Assembly: GCF_001011155.1 (NCBI RefSeq)
Contig: NZ_CP011480.1
Coordinates: 62,001-126,000 of the forward strand
Origin: Hoeflea sp. IMCC20628
GTDB lineage: Bacteria; Pseudomonadota; Alphaproteobacteria; Rhizobiales; Rhizobiaceae
Reading direction: 5' to 3'
Length of the DNA: 64,000 nt
Shown here: piece after piece, positions 52,704-61,291 of the stretch
Numbering within the stretch: the first letter of the stretch is position 1
How the letters are laid out: each line of letters begins with the position of its first letter
Notes under the pieces: generated by a model
The model's input: only the letters and a program-made list of their open reading frames with translations
Told to the model about the DNA's origin: nothing
Databases searched by the model: none
Program-made: the position numbers and the translations under genes

Positions 52704-53754
52704 GAGCATCGTACGTTTAATCCGGCGCATAGCCTGCTGCCTTGAAATAGTTCCAGCATTCGGTTCTTTCGAAGAGATGGCAGATAGAGCCAAGTGCGTC
52801 TGAAAGCGCGTCGAATGTTCTGGCGGCCGCGGCTCTCAGATGTGCCTTGATCTTCGAGAAAGCCATTTCGATGGGATTGAGATCTGGGCTGTAGGACGGA
52901 AGGAACAGGAACCAGGCTTTGCTTTCCTTCAAGATCTCGGCGGCTTTTTCGCTTTTGTGAACGGCGAGGTTATCCAGGATGACGACGTCGCCGGGCGATA
53001 GGGTCGGGGCGAGTTGTGTCTCGACGTAGGTGTCGAAGGATATGCGGTTCATGGCGTGGTGAATGATCCACGGAGCGGTCAGGCCATGGCAGCGCAGGGC
53101 GGCGATGAAGGTCTGCGTGCCCCAATGACCGAATGGTGCATCCATATGCAGCCGCTCACCGCGCGGGCAGCGCCCGCGAAGACGCACCATTTTCGTATTC
53201 ACCGATGTTTCATCAATGAAGACAAGACGATGCGGTTCGAGCCGCATCCTCGGCTGTCGCTTGGCGATCCAGACATCACGAGAAAGCCGCACTGGCGCGC
53301 GGGCGCGTTCGGATGCCATCAGCGCTTTTTTTATATGTGAACCCTTCCGCCACCAGAATGCGCGACAGGGACGATGGCGGAACGCGAACGCAATGCGTCT
53401 CGTCAAGCTTGTCGACCAATTCCGGCATCGTGATATCGGGCTTTTTCTCGACTTCGGCAATCAGGAAGGAGCGGTAAGCCGCAAGCTTGCCGCCGCCCGG
53501 CGGGCGGCCTTGGCGCGGTGGCGACACAGACCCGGTCTTGCGGCGATGCTGCATGACACGGATCGCCGTGCTGTCGCCGATGGCGAAACGACGTGCTGCT
53601 GCCCGGCAGGAATGCCCGGCCTCAACCATAGCAATGACCCGTGCTCGGATATCTACGGAATGCGGTTTGCCCATGAGACACCTCCATTCCCGAAACAACC
53701 ATGAAACCGAACGAAATGGAATCCCACCTGATTCACGTTTCGTGACCGATGCTG
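52704..53754 (-). mobile_element. IS630-family element inserted at TA inside IS3
   Basis: TA flanks both ends (52702-52703 and 53755-53756), the family's usual target duplication. The ends GAGCATCGTACGTTTAATCC and, read inward from the right, CAGCATCGGTCACGAAACG with GTGAATCAGG share the GCATCG and ACGT-AATC blocks. Removing 52704-53754 and one TA restores the IS3 orfB frame. The element is 1051 bp and looks complete. Confidence 0.87.
52717..53674 (-). CDS. IS630-family transposase in two frames with probable programmed frameshift
   Basis: The first frame starts [23 protein letters not shown] with an HTH region and runs past [15 protein letters not shown]. The second frame begins near ...[13 protein letters not shown] and carries the DDE domain: [35 protein letters not shown] and [24 protein letters not shown]. 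They overlap at a run of seven A followed by G (53332-53326 on the minus strand). This is a classic slippery site, and IS630 members are known to make their transposase by frameshifting here. Confidence 0.87.
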
Positions 53755-53874
53755 TAGAACCCGGCATGCCCGCCGTTCGGACACACCCAGCTCTTCGGTG
53801 ACATGATCCACACAAGCGCCCCTCTCGTCGTTTGCAAGCAAACGACTGCCGGGCAGCGGGACGGCGGGCGGGGC

Positions 53875-54153
53875 TTAGAAGTTTCCCCTGGCGGCCTCCG
53901 CAAGGATCATCTTGTCCAAGGTCAGATCGGAGACTGCCCGACGGAGGCGAGCGTTCTCGGTCTCCAATTCCTTCAGACGCTTCACCTGATCGCCCTTCAG
54001 GCCACCGTACTCTGATCGCCAGCGGTAATATGTAACTTCCGTCACGCCTATCGACCGGATTGCCTCCGCCATCGATTTGCCTTGTGCATTCAGCACGTCA
54101 ACTTAACGAAGCTTCGTGACGATCTCTTCTGCCTTGTGTCTTTTACCTGCCAT
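53875..54153 (-). pseudogene. IS3 orfA with in-frame TAA
   Basis: From ATG 54153 the frame reads MAGKRHKAEEIVTKLR, meets TAA at 54105-54103 (codon 17), and goes on in the same frame as VDVLNAQGKSMAEAIRSIGVTEVTYYRWRSEYGG and the leucine-zipper part RLKELETENARLRRAVSDLTLDK. The stop replaces what is usually a Gln codon. It would prevent normal OrfA and OrfAB production. Confidence 0.82.
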
Positions 54154-54219
54154 TTCAATGTCCCTCTTACGGCTCGTAAGCCATACTTCAAAAAGGATCA
54201 CTTTTCAGGGGGCAGACCA

Positions 54220-54976
54220 TTTCGGCCAGGTGCTGGTTCATGGCATAGGTGTCACACCACGGCATGACGAGGGCCGCGGCTTTCCCGTGCCTGGGGCAGA
54301 TCGCGCCGAAAATGTATGCGGAACGGGTGCGCTGGTCGTGTGGAGCAGACGGCCTCGATCCACGCTTGGCCCAACGGCGTGTGATCTTGTTCGTCTGCCC
54401 GATCCTGGCTTCGTCTGGAACCAGATTTCGATCACTCTGCCTTTGGCGGGACCCTTGGCGATTTCCGCCACAACGGCGGGGAAGTTTTTTTAAACGTCTC
54501 GGCGGCATCGGCATCCTGCGCATAATGCCTCGGCGGGCGGAGAGTTTGCGATAGCCCAACGCGCGCACTTCGCGGCCCAAGGTCTGCACGCTTACCGAGA
54601 TGCGGAATTCCTCCCATAGCCACTGGGCCAGATCACACAGACGCCAGCGGACAACGCCGTCAAGATAAGGTTTGGGGCCGCGTTCGATGGCTTGCGCCAA
54701 GGCCGAACGCTGATCATCATTCAACAGCGACGACTTGCCGGGAGCTTTGCCATTGACCAGCCCATCGGGACCGCGATCATTGAAGCGTATCACCCAGTCC
54801 CGAACGATCTGAAGGGACACACTGCCCAGACGGGCCGCATCTGAGCGCGAGCCGCCGTCATAGATGGAAGCAAGCGCAAGCAGCCGACGGGCCTGGTTGG
54901 CATCATTTGTTTGGCGGGCAAAAAGACGCAGTCTTTCCCCATCAAAGTCCGTTCGCAAAGAAATCGCTGAACCCAT
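54220..54976 (-). pseudogene. IS630-family transposase, frameshifted and 3'-truncated
   Basis: The N-terminal HTH part (SISLRTDFDGERLRLFARQTNDANQARRLLALASIYDG in outline) is followed by winged HTH WRLCDLAQWLWEEFRISVSVQTLGREVRALGY. The reading frame then shifts twice around 54430-54500 before DEARIGQTNKITRRWAKRGSRPSAPHDQRTRSAYIFG and PRHGKAAALVMPWCDTYAMNQHLAE. The IS3 end at 54219 cuts the rest. It is a separate subfamily from the other IS630 copies. Confidence 0.85.
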
Positions 54977-55056
54977 GGCAAACCTCCCGTTTGCAGCATC
55001 GATTCAGATTCGCCGCCTTTTGGGAATCCCGTGAGTCAACTTCTAGGAGGCTTGGT

Positions 55057-55165
55057 ATAACCGGTCTCCTCATCAGTGTGGTTTGTGCAAAACCACTGTT
55101 GAGACCTGAGAACCGGTTATGGCCACCCGCTGCGCTATTTGAGCGCTGCGCGTGTGGCCATAACC
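55057..55165. repeat. Two overlapping inverted repeats
   Basis: ATAACCGGT (55057-55065) mirrors ACCGGTTAT (55112-55120). GGTTATGGCCAC (55115-55126) mirrors GTGGCCATAACC (55154-55165). The shared GGTTAT lets the two hairpins exclude each other. It lies between IS630 debris and an IS21-type end; it may be a terminus of an unidentified element or an old transcription-control site. Confidence 0.6.
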
Positions 55166-55189
55166 TCAACAGCGCTCTTTCCCGACGTG

Positions 55190-55363
55190 CTACTGGAATC
55201 AGTGGCCGGATGCTATCGGAATCGGTGGCCGGATCGTCCCGGAATACGTACGCATGAGACCCCCGCTCGGGCTACGCCCTCCCGGAAGTCTCCTGCGTAC
55301 GCAAAGGTGGCCGAATTTTGCGCCGCCGCGTGGCCGTTTTTTGTTCCGCCGTTGACAGACAAA
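55190..55363. repeat. IS21-type terminal region with direct repeats
   Basis: GGAATCAGTGGCCGGAT and GGAATCGGTGGCCGGAT occur in tandem near 55196-55235. The stretch 55309-55363 read on the minus strand is TGTCAACGGCGGAACAAAAA followed by CGGCCACGCGGCGGCGCAAAAT, the IS21 end seen elsewhere. Repeated subterminal boxes are normal IstA-binding sites. No istAB genes are attached. Confidence 0.7.
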
Positions 55364-55392
55364 CCCTTGCTATCGGCTAACCCACCGTGATA

Positions 55393-56229
55393 ATGCTCAT
55401 CGCAACCCAAATCCCGATACCAGATTCGAACGGTCCAGACATTACTGCGATGAACACGCTCACAGCCGACCTAAAGGACGGCTTTAGTCGATACACTCTG
55501 GCCGTCGCTTTGGCACGCGAAGACTTGCTTGACAGGTATCGACGCAGCTTTGTTGGGATTGCTTGGATCGTCATTTCATTTCTGTTGTTCATCGGTGTCA
55601 AATCGATGGTTTTTTCAGGGTTTTTCCTGCCCGAAGACTACGATTTTTTCTCCCATTTGGTCATCGGATTCGCCATATTCTCCTTCATCAACCTTATCGT
55701 GACGCAAGGTGCGAACCTGTTCTTCGCCAATCGGACTTGGATTTTGAGTTCGAGTACGCCTTACACTGTTTACATCCACAGCCTGGTTATCCGAGCCTTC
55801 ATCGAGCTTGCTCTAGTCTCTGTGACTTCGGCACTTCTCATAGTGGCGTTTGGAGACGTTGACTGGAGACAAGCATGGATAATTTTGCCCGGTGCAGCCG
55901 TCTATTATGTAACCGCTTTTGGTTTGTGTCTTCTCACCGCGCCCCTTTCAGTCAGTATCAAAGATATCGTTCATGCGTTGCAGGCCGTGATGCGTGTCAC
56001 TTTCTTTGCAACACCCATCATCTGGGTCGCGGAGCCGGATACACTGAGGGGAACCGTAGCTTTCTGGAACCCCCTCACATATTATATCGATATTGTGCGT
56101 GTTCCGTTGCTCGAAAGCCGGTTTCCATCTGAATCGTGGATTGTTGTTGGCGTCCTGACAACACTTATATGCTTTCTTGGCGCAGTGACCTTTAATCGGC
56201 TCAAGCCGCGAGTAGCGATATCGTTGTGA
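55393..56229 (+). CDS. ABC-2 type polysaccharide export permease (Wzm/KpsM-like)
   Basis: The protein of about 278 aa has the start uncertain among GTG 55387, ATG 55393 and ATG 55450. It shows the family entry helix segment LAREDLLDRYRRSFVGIAWIVISFLLFIGVKS and six hydrophobic helices, ending GAVTFNRLKPRVAISL. It pairs with the following ATPase (GTGA overlap) to export a finished polysaccharide across the inner membrane. This identifies the locus as ABC-transporter-dependent rather than Wzy-dependent. Confidence 0.88.
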   Translation: MLIATQIPIPDSNGPDITAMNTLTADLKDGFSRYTLAVALAREDLLDRYRRSFVGIAWIVISFLLFIGVKSMVFSGFFLPEDYDFFSHLVIGFAIFSFINLIVTQGANLFFANRTWILSSSTPYTVYIHSLVIRAFIELALVSVTSALLIVAFGDVDWRQAWIILPGAAVYYVTAFGLCLLTAPLSVSIKDIVHALQAVMRVTFFATPIIWVAEPDTLRGTVAFWNPLTYYIDIVRVPLLESRFPSESWIVVGVLTTLICFLGAVTFNRLKPRVAISL

Positions 56230-56987
56230 CCCTCGATCAGAAATCCTTCTTCGATGTCCGAGAGTTGTCGATCCGGTTCCCGGTCCGCCAGTCTGTCTTG
56301 GGAGCGGATGCCAACAGGCTTGGCGGTGAAATCCAGTCGGCAGCCGGACATCAGTTTGTCTCAGCGCTGGACAATGTTTCCTTCCGTCTGGAGGCGGGCG
56401 ATACGCTTGGGTTGTTGGGCCATAATGGCTCCGGCAAGACGACGTTGTTGCGCGCGATGGCAGGCATTTTTCCCCCGACATCCGGCGAGGTCAAGTATCA
56501 GGGGAAGCTGGGAAACGCGATCAACATAAATATCGGTTTCAGGCCAGAAGTCAGCGGTCGAAATAATATCAAGCTGAAAGCGATCATTGCTGGAAAGATG
56601 CGCTCCGAATTTGAACAACTTGTCGAAGACGTGGAAACCTTTGCCAGATTGGGACCTTATCTTGACATGCCCATGCGCACCTATTCACATGGCATGCGCG
56701 CGCGCTTGGCGTTTGGTGTGGCAACAGCCTTTCATTATGACATTCTGTTGCTGGATGAGTGGCTGGGTGCAGGCGATAAAGAGATGCAAAAAAGCGCTTC
56801 GGAGCGAATGAAACAGTTTGTCGAACAGGCAAACATTATAATTCTGGCTACGCACCACACGAGTTTGATGCGCAGATGGTGCAATATGGGCTTGGTCCTT
56901 CAGAAAGGGCGTATGGTCTTTATCGGCCCCATTGGGGAGGCAATCGAAGCCTATAATGAGGCCTATTCACTGGAAGATAGCCCCTAA
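56226..56987 (+). CDS. ABC polysaccharide export ATPase (Wzt/KpsT-like)
   Basis: The 253-aa ATPase starts at GTG overlapping the permease stop. It has Walker A LLGHNGSGKTTLLRAMAG, the Q-loop region NINIGFRPEVSGRNNIKLKAI, the signature TYSHGMRARLAFGVA, Walker B DILLLDEWLGAGDKEM and the switch His in IILATHH. There is no C-terminal carbohydrate-binding extension, so export probably does not depend on a terminal modification as in some Wzt systems. Confidence 0.9.
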   Translation: MTLDQKSFFDVRELSIRFPVRQSVLGADANRLGGEIQSAAGHQFVSALDNVSFRLEAGDTLGLLGHNGSGKTTLLRAMAGIFPPTSGEVKYQGKLGNAININIGFRPEVSGRNNIKLKAIIAGKMRSEFEQLVEDVETFARLGPYLDMPMRTYSHGMRARLAFGVATAFHYDILLLDEWLGAGDKEMQKSASERMKQFVEQANIIILATHHTSLMRRWCNMGLVLQKGRMVFIGPIGEAIEAYNEAYSLEDSP

Positions 56988-57214
56988 TTGATACGAAAAA
57001 CGGAAAGCCGCGCACAAAGATTGAAAGGTCCCTGAGATTGGAAGTCGCCAGCACTAAACACCCAGCGGAATAACTGCGGCCTATACGGGGGCGGAACAAG
57101 AGTAGTTCCCAGCGACACGCTAAGGTCGAACGAAACGTGAAAGTCATGCAGCCAGAGGTGGCTCGGTTTGTCTGAACAGTTTTGGGCGTATGCTTAAGTG
57201 GATTTCCGCCTTGA

Positions 57215-57540
57215 TTATGCTGCCGCCAGGATTGGCGTCAGCGCATTGAAGTAAGCCTGATCCGGTGTTTGCCGGTCAAGGGATGAATGTGGGCGTCGGG
57301 TGTTATAGAAGGCCAGATATCGACTGATGCCTGCTCGGGCCTCCGGCACGGTTTTATAGGCATGGAGATAGACCTCCTCGTATTTGATCGACCGCCAAAG
57401 CCGCTCTACAAAGACGTTGTCCCGCCATGCGCCCTTGCCGTCCATCGAGATGGCTATTTCAGCCTTCTTTAGCATCGCCGTGAAGTCGATGGATGTGAAC
57501 TGCGATCCCTGATCCGTGTTGAAGTGTCTGACGTCAGCGC
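57215..57540 (-). pseudogene. IS3-family orfB, C-terminal fragment
   Basis: The minus strand reads FNTDQGSQFTSIDFTAMLKKAEIAISMDGKGAWRDN (second Asp region) and VFVERLWRSIKYEEVYLHAYKT (Glu) and ends ALTPILAAA. The upstream part is missing beyond 57540, where an IS3 orfA of opposite orientation begins. It is from a different IS3 group than the 52-54 kb element. Confidence 0.85.
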
Positions 57541-57609
57541 CCGTGGGACAGATTTGAGGATTTGAACAACGGAGGATTTCTGGTTCATCTTACCGATTGG
57601 GAGATCGAG

Positions 57610-57769
57610 ATGAGACAGAAGCCTGAAACATCGAAGAACGCAGCTGACAAGCTGGTCAAGAACATCCGCCGCAAGACCCGCCAGACCTATTCAGCGGAGG
57701 AAAAAATCCGTATCGTTTTGGCGGGTTTGCGTGGAGAGGAAAGCATCTCGGTGCTGTGCCGCCGCGAAG
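57610..57769 (+). pseudogene. IS3-family orfA, N-terminal fragment
   Basis: MRQKPETSKNAADKLVKNIRRKTRQTYSAEEKIRIVLAGL and RGEESISVLCRREG form the HTH start of a common rhizobial IS3 orfA. The frame is cut at 57769 where the TIR gene fragment begins. The preceding bases (57549-57600) carry GGACAGATTTGAGGATTTGAAC, probably the element's left end. Confidence 0.8.
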
Positions 57770-58046
57770 GTAGCAGCGGCGGCGGATCCAGCACTGTTAG
57801 CGAAGTGGTCGAAAGCCGGTTCAACAATTTTGTATACGCCCGTGGAAGCTAAGGCACTCGAACCGATCCGCGAAACCGTCGAGAGGCGCGCGGAACTACC
57901 TGATCTTCGTGATGTCTTCTTGTGCCATGCATGGGCTGGCCGGCTGGAAGATGCCACGGAACTCTACAATCAGCTCAAAACGCGCGGTGTATCCGTCTGG
58001 TTCAGCGAAAAAGACATTCCTCTTGGATCGTCGTTCCTTCGCGAAA
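57770..58046 (+). pseudogene. TIR-domain protein gene, 5' part (3' part at 59433-59640)
   Basis: The frame reads ADPALLAKWSKAGSTILYTPVEAKALEPIRETVERRAELP and then the TIR start DLRDVFLCHAWAGRLEDATELYNQLKTRGVSVWFSEKDIPLG, breaking at SSFLRE where IS256 was inserted. The first exon-like part lacks its natural start because of the IS3 fragment. TIR proteins in bacteria hydrolyse NAD+ or make signal nucleotides in phage defence. With both ends and the middle damaged, this copy is inactive. Confidence 0.75.
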
Positions 58047-58056
58047 GAGTTATTGT

Positions 58057-59423
58057 CAAATCTGGTGTTTGAGGCTTGTCGGTCATGCGGCGATCTGGTG
58101 GGGGTTTGTAGCTTCAATTCCGTCTTTGAACGTGACGCCTGTGATGACTTTGGCCAGGTAATCAAAGCCGCGTAGTTTTCGCCAGTTTTGCTCGGCGCAT
58201 TGCCCCAGCTTGAACATCATGTGCAGCATGCCTTCGCGGGTCAGGCAGCCCTTTGAACGCTTGGTGCGATGCCGGATCGTGGCAAACGCAGATTCAATTG
58301 GGTTGCTGGTGCGGATGCTCTGCCAATGCTGGGCGGGGAAGTCGAAGAATGCCATGAGCTCTTCGCGATCTTTTTGCAGGCACAGCGCTGCCTTGGGATA
58401 CTTTGGCTCATAGGTTTTGATGAACAAATCGAATGCCTTGTTCGCATCGTCTTTGGTCTCAGCCTGCCAGATATCGTGGATCGCGGCCTTGGCCTTTGGC
58501 TGAGACAGCTTGGGCAGGCAGTTGAGCACGTTCATCGTTTTGTGCTGCCAACATCGCTGCTGGCGGGTCTCGGGGTATACTTCCTCCAGCGCCGCCCAGA
58601 ACCCCATGGCTCCGTCTCCAATCGCCAGCTTGGGGGCATTCATTCCTCGGCTGTTCAGGCTCAACAGAACCTCGCGCCAACTCTGCGTGGACTCGCGCAC
58701 CCCGTCCTCAATGGCCAGGAACCGCTTTTTGCCACGGGCCGTAACGCCAACAATCACAAGGGCGCACAGCTTGTCGTTCTCGCCCCGAAGCCCGCTATGG
58801 ACGCCGTCAGCCCAGATATAGACGATTGGCTCGTCATCGAACGCAGCGTCTCTCCAACCGTCGTACTCCTTTGCCCAATCACGCTTGAGCCGCGACACAG
58901 TATTCGCCGATAAGCCAGCGGCATCAGGGCCCAGAAGAACCTTGAGGGCAGCGCCCATTTCGCCGCTGGAAACACCTTTGAGATAAAGCCATGGCAAGGC
59001 CGCTTCCAACGTTCTGGTTCTGCGCACATAGGGTGGCACCAGGGCAGATCGAAATGTCACCGGTGTGCCGTCCTTGGATCGAACCTTTGGAATGCGCACG
59101 TTCACGGGGCCAATGCCGGTCTGTACTGGCCGAGCCGGATGATGCCCATTACGAACAACAGCTGCGTGACCTGCCTCAGTGCGCAAGTCGGCAAATTGCG
59201 CCAGATAACTGACAAGCTCTGCCTCGACTGCTGTCGCGATCAATTGCTGGGCTCCCGTTCTCAACAAATCCGTCAGCGTGTCCGTCATCCCGTCTCGACG
59301 CGCAAAATCAACAATGTTAGTCGTCTCCATGGTGGCGTATCTCCTTTGGTTGGGCTGCTGTCTCGCAACAACAAATCAACCAGATACGCCGCCAACCTTC
59401 AAACCGCCCAAACACCAGATTCA
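58057..59423 (-). mobile_element. IS256-family element inside the TIR gene
   Basis: AATCTGGTGTTTG (58059-58071) and its inverse CAAACACCAGATT (59409-59421) mark the ends. No direct 8-bp duplication was found, but CTTCGCGAAA occurs on both sides (58037-58046 and 59433-59442) with short extra bases next to the element. One transposase gene fills the element. Confidence 0.8.
58083..59330 (-). CDS. IS256-family (mutator-type) transposase
   Basis: The 415-aa protein carries the mutator-like domain: YIWADGVHSGLRGENDKLCALVIVGV (first Asp), KLAIGDGAMGFWAALEEVYPETRQQRCWQHKTMNVLN (second Asp and the CxxH-type helix) and TSNPIESAFATIRHRTKRSKG (Glu). It is full length and uninterrupted. Confidence 0.92.
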   Translation of the reverse strand: METTNIVDFARRDGMTDTLTDLLRTGAQQLIATAVEAELVSYLAQFADLRTEAGHAAVVRNGHHPARPVQTGIGPVNVRIPKVRSKDGTPVTFRSALVPPYVRRTRTLEAALPWLYLKGVSSGEMGAALKVLLGPDAAGLSANTVSRLKRDWAKEYDGWRDAAFDDEPIVYIWADGVHSGLRGENDKLCALVIVGVTARGKKRFLAIEDGVRESTQSWREVLLSLNSRGMNAPKLAIGDGAMGFWAALEEVYPETRQQRCWQHKTMNVLNCLPKLSQPKAKAAIHDIWQAETKDDANKAFDLFIKTYEPKYPKAALCLQKDREELMAFFDFPAQHWQSIRTSNPIESAFATIRHRTKRSKGCLTREGMLHMMFKLGQCAEQNWRKLRGFDYLAKVITGVTFKDGIEATNPHQIAA

Positions 59424-59432
59424 GTCATAGCT

Positions 59433-59640
59433 CTTCGCGAAATTGATAGAGGATTGGCAAAGTCGCGCATCGGGATCGTGCTCGTGACACCCGCGCTTCT
59501 GCTTCGCCTTCCAACGGGAGGTGTTGCAGACAGAGAGCTTTCGGCGCTTCTCGCGACTGACCAACTCGTGCCAATTATTCATAACACGGCTTACGATGCT
59601 CTGCGCAACGTCAGCCCGCTGCTGAGTTGCGGTTTTGATC
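59433..59640 (+). pseudogene. TIR-domain protein gene, 3' part
   Basis: The frame resumes LREIDRGLAKSRIGIVLVTPALLLRLPTGGVADRELSALLATD and QLVPIIHNTAYDALRNVSPLL, the second half of the TIR fold with the Glu of DRELSAL in the position of the catalytic glutamate. After 59640 the sequence changes to unrelated bases, so the natural C-terminus is lost. It joins in frame to the part ending at 58046. Confidence 0.75.
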
Positions 59641-59754
59641 GAATGAGAGGAATCGGTCACCCCGGCAGAACTGCCGGGGTAGCCCACGCAATGACTGTGG
59701 GGCATTCGAGCTTGGGATATGCCTGACCCACGGAACTGAGTCGCAGGAAAATCG

Positions 59755-59830
59755 GCTTGGTTGTTGATTTCCACCCAGAATTGACCCGGGTAGCGGCCTA
59801 ATTTCCATTGAGAATTGACCCATGTGACCC
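59755..59830. repeat. IS21-type terminal repeats (AGAATTGACCC boxes)
   Basis: CCAGAATTGACCC and GAGAATTGACCC lie about 40 bp apart around GGGTAGCGGCCTAATTTCCA. This is the end structure of a widespread IS21 subgroup. No gene of that element is present. A CCCCGGCAG-AA-CTGCCGGGG palindrome (59660-59679) lies to its left. Confidence 0.6.
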
Positions 59831-59960
59831 TTCCCCCAGCGCCATGCGCAACGGGGTACATTGGAGTGATACACATGGGACTTTTGAACATCATCCGACG
59901 TATGGCTTTGCGAGAGAAGTTGCCTCTGCGCGAGTGAGCATCGCATCCGACCAGGCAAGC

Positions 59961-60398
59961 ATGCGGCGCGCTCAACTGGCACTCGATCTTCCGGCAATCC
60001 GTCAGTTTTCCACACAAACCGACATTTATCTTCGCGTTGAAGATTGGGTGAACAAGACGCTCAATTTCCGCGGTGCGGAGGCTGTCTTCAGCGAAGAGCC
60101 TGATGCCGAAGCCGATCTCAATTTCGACATGGCGATGCCTGCCTATACCATCGACTATTTCATGGCGGTGTTTTTTCCCTGGCTCGATTGGACGCTTCAC
60201 GAATATCAGGACGCCGACAACGGCGCTGGCGAGGTGGCCGTCCATATCCTAAGAGTTAAACTCTCGGACGTGGGCAACGCGGCACTTACTCTTGATGAAT
60301 TCTATCGATCCGAGCTCCCGCCGTTTCGACCCGAACCTGAGATTTTGCATATGCATGACGATCGGGAGGATGAATGCGATTTCGGTAATCCCAACTAA
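59961..60398 (+). CDS. Hypothetical protein, unrecognised
   Basis: The frame gives about 145 aa from [21 protein letters not shown]. It is acidic, with an aromatic middle ([30 protein letters not shown]) and a C-terminal [28 protein letters not shown]. Codon use is normal for the region, which supports a real gene, but no ribosome site is clear and the frame is open upstream into IS21-end sequence, so the start is uncertain. I do not recognise a family. Confidence 0.5.
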   Translation: MRRAQLALDLPAIRQFSTQTDIYLRVEDWVNKTLNFRGAEAVFSEEPDAEADLNFDMAMPAYTIDYFMAVFFPWLDWTLHEYQDADNGAGEVAVHILRVKLSDVGNAALTLDEFYRSELPPFRPEPEILHMHDDREDECDFGNPN

Positions 60399-60645
60399 TG
60401 GTGCCTGTGCACGCAAAAGCCGCGGTACGAGGGGATCACGCCACCGACTTGATGCGAACCTCTCCAACTCACAGAGGCAAATTTTGAAGACTGATCAAAC
60501 AGATTACTCGTGCGCGCGCTTCAAGGGTCTGGAGAGACCGATGATCAATTTGTGGGGTCTGAATGACTGTACGCCCGCTAGGGATCGTGAGACGCTCTGT
60601 CGGGATGTCCCGCGCGAAGTCACTTCTTTTTCTGTGCAGCGACAG

Positions 60646-61074
60646 AGCCAGCATGGCGGCATAATCATCCATGGACGCTCCGACGCGACGCTCAACCCGG
60701 GCGGGGTTCGGATCGGCACCGCAGAGATTTACAATCAAGTAGAACGGCTCACGGAGGTGCTCGAAGCGCTGTGCATCGGTCAGCAATGGGATGGCGACGT
60801 GCGGGTTGTGCTGTTCGTGCGGCTGGCGCCGGGCGTTACCCTCGACGCGACGCTTGAAAACAAGATCCGGACGACGATCCGGACGGGTGCCTCTCCGCGC
60901 CACGTGCCGACCAAGATCGTCGCCGTCGCCGATATTCCGCGAACCAAATCGGGCAAGATCACCGAACTCGCCGTGCGCGAGATCGTCCACGGCAGGCCGG
61001 TGAAGAATATGGAGGCGCTCGCCAATTCCGATTCATTGGAGTTCTATCGCGACCTGCCGCAACTGCAGCATTAA
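60646..61074 (+). pseudogene. Acetoacetyl-CoA synthetase, C-terminal fragment
   Basis: The frame reads [40 protein letters not shown] then [40 protein letters not shown] and the A10 lysine in [19 protein letters not shown], ending DLPQLQH. That is the last roughly 140 residues of an acetoacetyl-CoA synthetase. The first 500 residues are absent and the upstream sequence is unrelated. It cannot be active. Confidence 0.85.
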
Positions 61075-61291
61075 CAGCATGAAGATTTGGCATCGTAACG
61101 TTGGGTCCATCCCCGCAAAGGTACCGAATGCGACATAGGATTTACGGTCAGGCGCTGGCCGCAGGCAGAATGTCGGATCCGACTTTGAGGACACGCTTTG
61201 CATGCTCCCGGAGTTGGCCGGCGGGTCCGACGTAGCGATAGGGCATCGTCAACTTATCGGTCTTTGCCGAAAAGGAGCTCCACACCCCTGG
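61075..61291. other. 217 bp between fragments, one short unidentified frame
   Basis: On the minus strand a frame ends MPYRYVGPAGQLREHAKRVLKVGSDILPAASA-stop near 61149. It looks like the C-terminal tail of a larger protein, but I cannot name the family. No other feature seen. Confidence 0.35.

Larger units (their letters stand above)
51984..54219 (-). mobile_element. IS3-family element, split by an IS630 insertion
   Basis: The ends TGGCCTGCCCCC (51984 onward) and, read inward from 54219, TGGTCTGCCCCC, each followed by a GTGATCC block, are the inverted repeats. Without the IS630 insertion it would be about 1.18 kb, normal for IS3. The right end interrupts another IS630 at 54220, and the left end interrupts an IS6. 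orfA has a nonsense codon and orfB is split, so it is dead. Confidence 0.85.

Noticed and set aside
58051-59432. Possible 8-bp target duplication of IS256
   Set aside because: Bases directly next to the terminal repeats do not match; only a displaced 10-bp CTTCGCGAAA repeat is seen.
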